Of a stretch of DNA of 64,000 bases, positions 61,501-64,000 are shown one piece after another. Under the pieces are notes generated by a model, which had not been told where the DNA came from, made no database searches, and saw nothing but the letters and a program-made list of their open reading frames with translations. This DNA is from Dromaius novaehollandiae. Its lineage: Eukaryota; Chordata; Aves; Casuariiformes; Dromaiidae. A program made the translations under genes and the position numbers. Each line of letters starts with the position of its first letter. The first letter of the stretch is position 1. The DNA lies in assembly GCF_036370855.1 (NCBI RefSeq), contig NC_088102.1:18829001-18893000 (forward strand), given 5' to 3'.

Positions 61501-64000
61501 CCTTCAGGGCAATACAGTATTGTTTACCTCATTTCTTGAAACAAATGAGAGCTATGAGACTGTATTAAATGGTTATCTACCCCTTATAAGGCAGACCATC
61601 TCAAAGAAAATGCCCAAACTCTTACTTGGAGGAACCACTCCTTAGAGGTGACTGAATAAATGACGAGCAGAGGAACAAATTAGAAGTTATGAGGTGCTTC
61701 AAAACAGTTTCAGATTGTCCTTACCTTTTTACATGTAGAGACAGGATACAGAAATACTTCAGAGTTCTTTACAGAGTATGTTAAAATATAAAAAAATTAC
61801 CTCCTCTTCACAGGAAAAAGAACAAACATTGGAGAAGCTCAACCACTGTCTCTAGGATGACAGGAATTCTGGGTAGCTCCACCCATAGGAGCTGGGGGGC
61901 CTTTTGAAATCCCATGTATATAGAGAAGAGCCCAGGCACATGCCAGACCATTAGCACCTTCAGCTGTCTGCTGAGTGAGTGAATGAGAGAAATCCCAGAA
62001 CACAACTAGTGTCAAGATGGTTTGGGTGAAGTGGAGCCATTGTGGAACTCAGCTTTGCCTAATTAAGAAATTGAAGTTCACAGGTTGGGGTGGTTGTTGA
62101 AAGTTCGGAGGTTTGCTTCTTTTGAGTAGCTTTTTGTTTCTTTTCAGTTGCAAAATGTAATAGTGACAATCTAAAAATGAGAGGGTGTGAAATTCCCAAA
62201 TGCTCGAATGTGTTGCAGGCATTCCCCTGAAGGCAGGAAGCCTTCAGGCCATACAGGACAGCTTCCAGGCAGTCTGCCTGTCATAACTAAAGATTGTACC
62301 AAGATTCCCCAGTCACTTTGGAAGAAGAGAAAAAATGAAATAACTCTTTTGGAAACCTGTTTAAATACATATATTGAACCTGCCAGGCTTTTCAGATCTG
62401 TGCTTTAGAGTTTTTTCTGTGTTAGAAATCCAGCCTGCTTCTCAGGCACTTAGCATCATCAATTCATAATTTTAACATTTTTCTTCACCCTCTGTCCTTT
62501 TCTCTTTGCCCTTTGGAAAATACCCATTTCCTTCTAAATTATTCAAAAGAGGCTTTCTTGTCCATGTGTAGGATGCAGACAAAAAAATCCCTCTGGTTTC
62601 TTCACAGATAACATCACTACCCAGCCATATAAAGCACATTTCTGTAGCTACATAAAGTAGGCCTCAGCAAGTATTTGTTAGTTGAAAAAACAAGGCACGG
62701 GAGTTGAGTGACTTGTTGAGGTCCCACAGCCTGGTTGGAATTGCTAGCGCATATTCTTGTTTTCACACATAACGGATATGCAGGTGGTGCTTGTATCTCA
62801 TTAACATCACAAGCCCTGGCCCTCCTGCAGCTCCTTGTCACTTTAGAGGGTGCAAAGGTGAAAAGGTGGTGGTGGGGGGTCCTGTCCATAAGCTTTCCTC
62901 CAAGACTGATTGTGGGTGACTCACCTGACTTTACTGCTCCTGGCATTCCCTTAGGAATATGCCTGAAATGAAAAAGTGAGGCAATCTGCAGATGATCCCA
63001 CTGCATCTGCAATACTTTCTGAGATTCAGTAGGGTTTTTTTTTTTTTCCTTCTCTCCTAAAAAGTATTAGAGGTGTTATAAAATTGCCAGGTCTTACCAG
63101 AGACCGCTTTTCCTTTGCAGTCTTTCAGTGAGCAGCCCTGCAGAATAAAATTTAAAAAAAAAAACAAAAAACCAAAACCCTACCTGCAACCAGCAGTGAT
63201 CAATATATTTGTTTTAAGGCCTCCAAATAGCATCACATCAGCTTAGGGCCTGTATGGCAGGCTGTTTCTTCTTGGATAGTATTAGAAACCAATTAGAAAA
63301 TAAAATCAGGATTGTGCAAGGTTAGTCTCACGCCACAGCATCCTGTGGTACATTGTGCAAGCACTCTCACTCATCACACAGGCACACAGCTGCTCAGACT
63401 ACAATTCCTGCAATGTGGGGATGGAGGAATTTAGCTTCCTCAAAATACATAAAACTGTCAGGTTCCCAGTAAATTGTCATCACAAGTCTGAACAGGGCAA
63501 AGTTGAGGCTTTGTTGCTTAGAAAGACTTTTCCTGCCCAGAATAATTCTGTATATAGCTAACCCCTAGGAAGAGTGCCTTCCTTGCCAGCTGGTTCCTCC
63601 TGTCCCTCCTCCTCATTATTGTTAGGTGTTGTGAACAGTGTTCAAGCCCCTTTTCCAGTCATCCTGTGACAAATCTCTTGGCGAAGGGCAGGGGGAAGTT
63701 TCAACACATCATCCTGCTGTGCACAGCCATTCCCTTGGGCCTGCAGTGACAGGAGGAACGATCAATCTCTATGGCATACTATATGCTGGCTATTTACATA
63801 TACTGCAAATTTATGTAGATGCAGTTTTATTCAGAGCTCATATAACCGCCCTGGTATCTCTGATAATGACAAGCAAAAGAAAATTCACCTGAAGTTGGAA
63901 ATGATGGATTATTCACAGATTCCAGCAGGTTAGTATTAGTTCAGCTCTGTCCAAACTGAGTTGTGCCTCCTCTCTCCAGGATGGCTTATGATAAATGCCG
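61500..64000. other. Region downstream of LGMN, no proven gene
   Basis: Holds one MIR-like relic and an A-rich tract (63151-63177). RIN3 follows LGMN in human in the convergent orientation, but no RIN3 coding exon is recognisable. The open frames here are short and overlap on both strands. Confidence 0.6.
62685..62760 (+). repeat. MIR-like SINE relic downstream of LGMN
   Basis: aaaaacaaggcacgggagtt, then gagtgacttgttgaggtccc and acagc align with the MIR core gaaactgaggcacagagagg, gtgacttgcccaaggtcaca, cagc. Confidence 0.6.

Noticed and set aside
62617-63012. 131-codon minus-strand frame considered as a RIN3 terminal exon
   Set aside because: No similarity to RIN3 (no VPS9, RA or SH2 features), and it overlaps a MIR-like repeat.
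1-64000. CRISPR array, prokaryotic operon, intact endogenous retrovirus, tRNA or rRNA genes
   Set aside because: No regularly spaced direct repeats, no long terminal repeats or retroviral reading frames, and no recognisable tRNA or rRNA consensus were seen. The window is spliced vertebrate DNA.

Overview
The window is vertebrate nuclear DNA. It holds two complete multi-exon protein-coding genes arranged head to head: GOLGA5 (golgin-84) on the minus strand and LGMN (legumain, asparaginyl endopeptidase) on the plus strand. The same divergent GOLGA5/LGMN pair is known from human chromosome 14q32. The introns are compact (GOLGA5 coding span about 16 kb, LGMN about 20 kb), recognisable interspersed repeats are few, the intergenic DNA is AT-rich, and each gene has a sharp CpG island. 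Together these suggest a sauropsid, most likely a bird. That assignment is an inference; the sequence alone does not name the species.

Layout. Positions 1-3400: GOLGA5-distal DNA with no gene I can prove. 3400-20800: GOLGA5, with 12 coding exons (5' to 3': 19807-19243 down to 4033-3953), all with GT-AG borders and continuous phase, giving 736 residues. A non-coding first exon is inferred in the CpG island. 20270-21500: GOLGA5 CpG island, with paired ETS sites, a perfect 10-bp x 9 tandem repeat and a triple GC-box repeat. 21500-34500: intergenic DNA without a supported gene, containing a MIR-like relic. 34520-35260: second CpG island with two inverted ZNF143-type sites and an inverted CCAAT box, taken as the LGMN promoter and non-coding exon 1. 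35260-41040: LGMN intron 1. 41067-60773: 13 LGMN coding exons giving 432 residues. 60774-61500: LGMN 3' UTR with a canonical polyadenylation signal. 61500-64000: intergenic DNA with one MIR-like relic.

Function. Golgin-84 is a tail-anchored coiled-coil tether of the cis/medial Golgi. Legumain is a lysosomal C13 cysteine protease that cuts after Asn. They are neighbours by conserved synteny and have no known shared pathway. I saw no bacterial-style system, CRISPR array, tRNA, rRNA or intact mobile element. The main points of interest are promoter architecture (10-bp-period minisatellite, inverted ZNF143 pair), a changed legumain autocleavage site, a possible in-frame alternative donor in LGMN, a short upstream ORF in GOLGA5, a long perfect inverted repeat in a GOLGA5 intron, and two GC-rich unexplained ORF islands.
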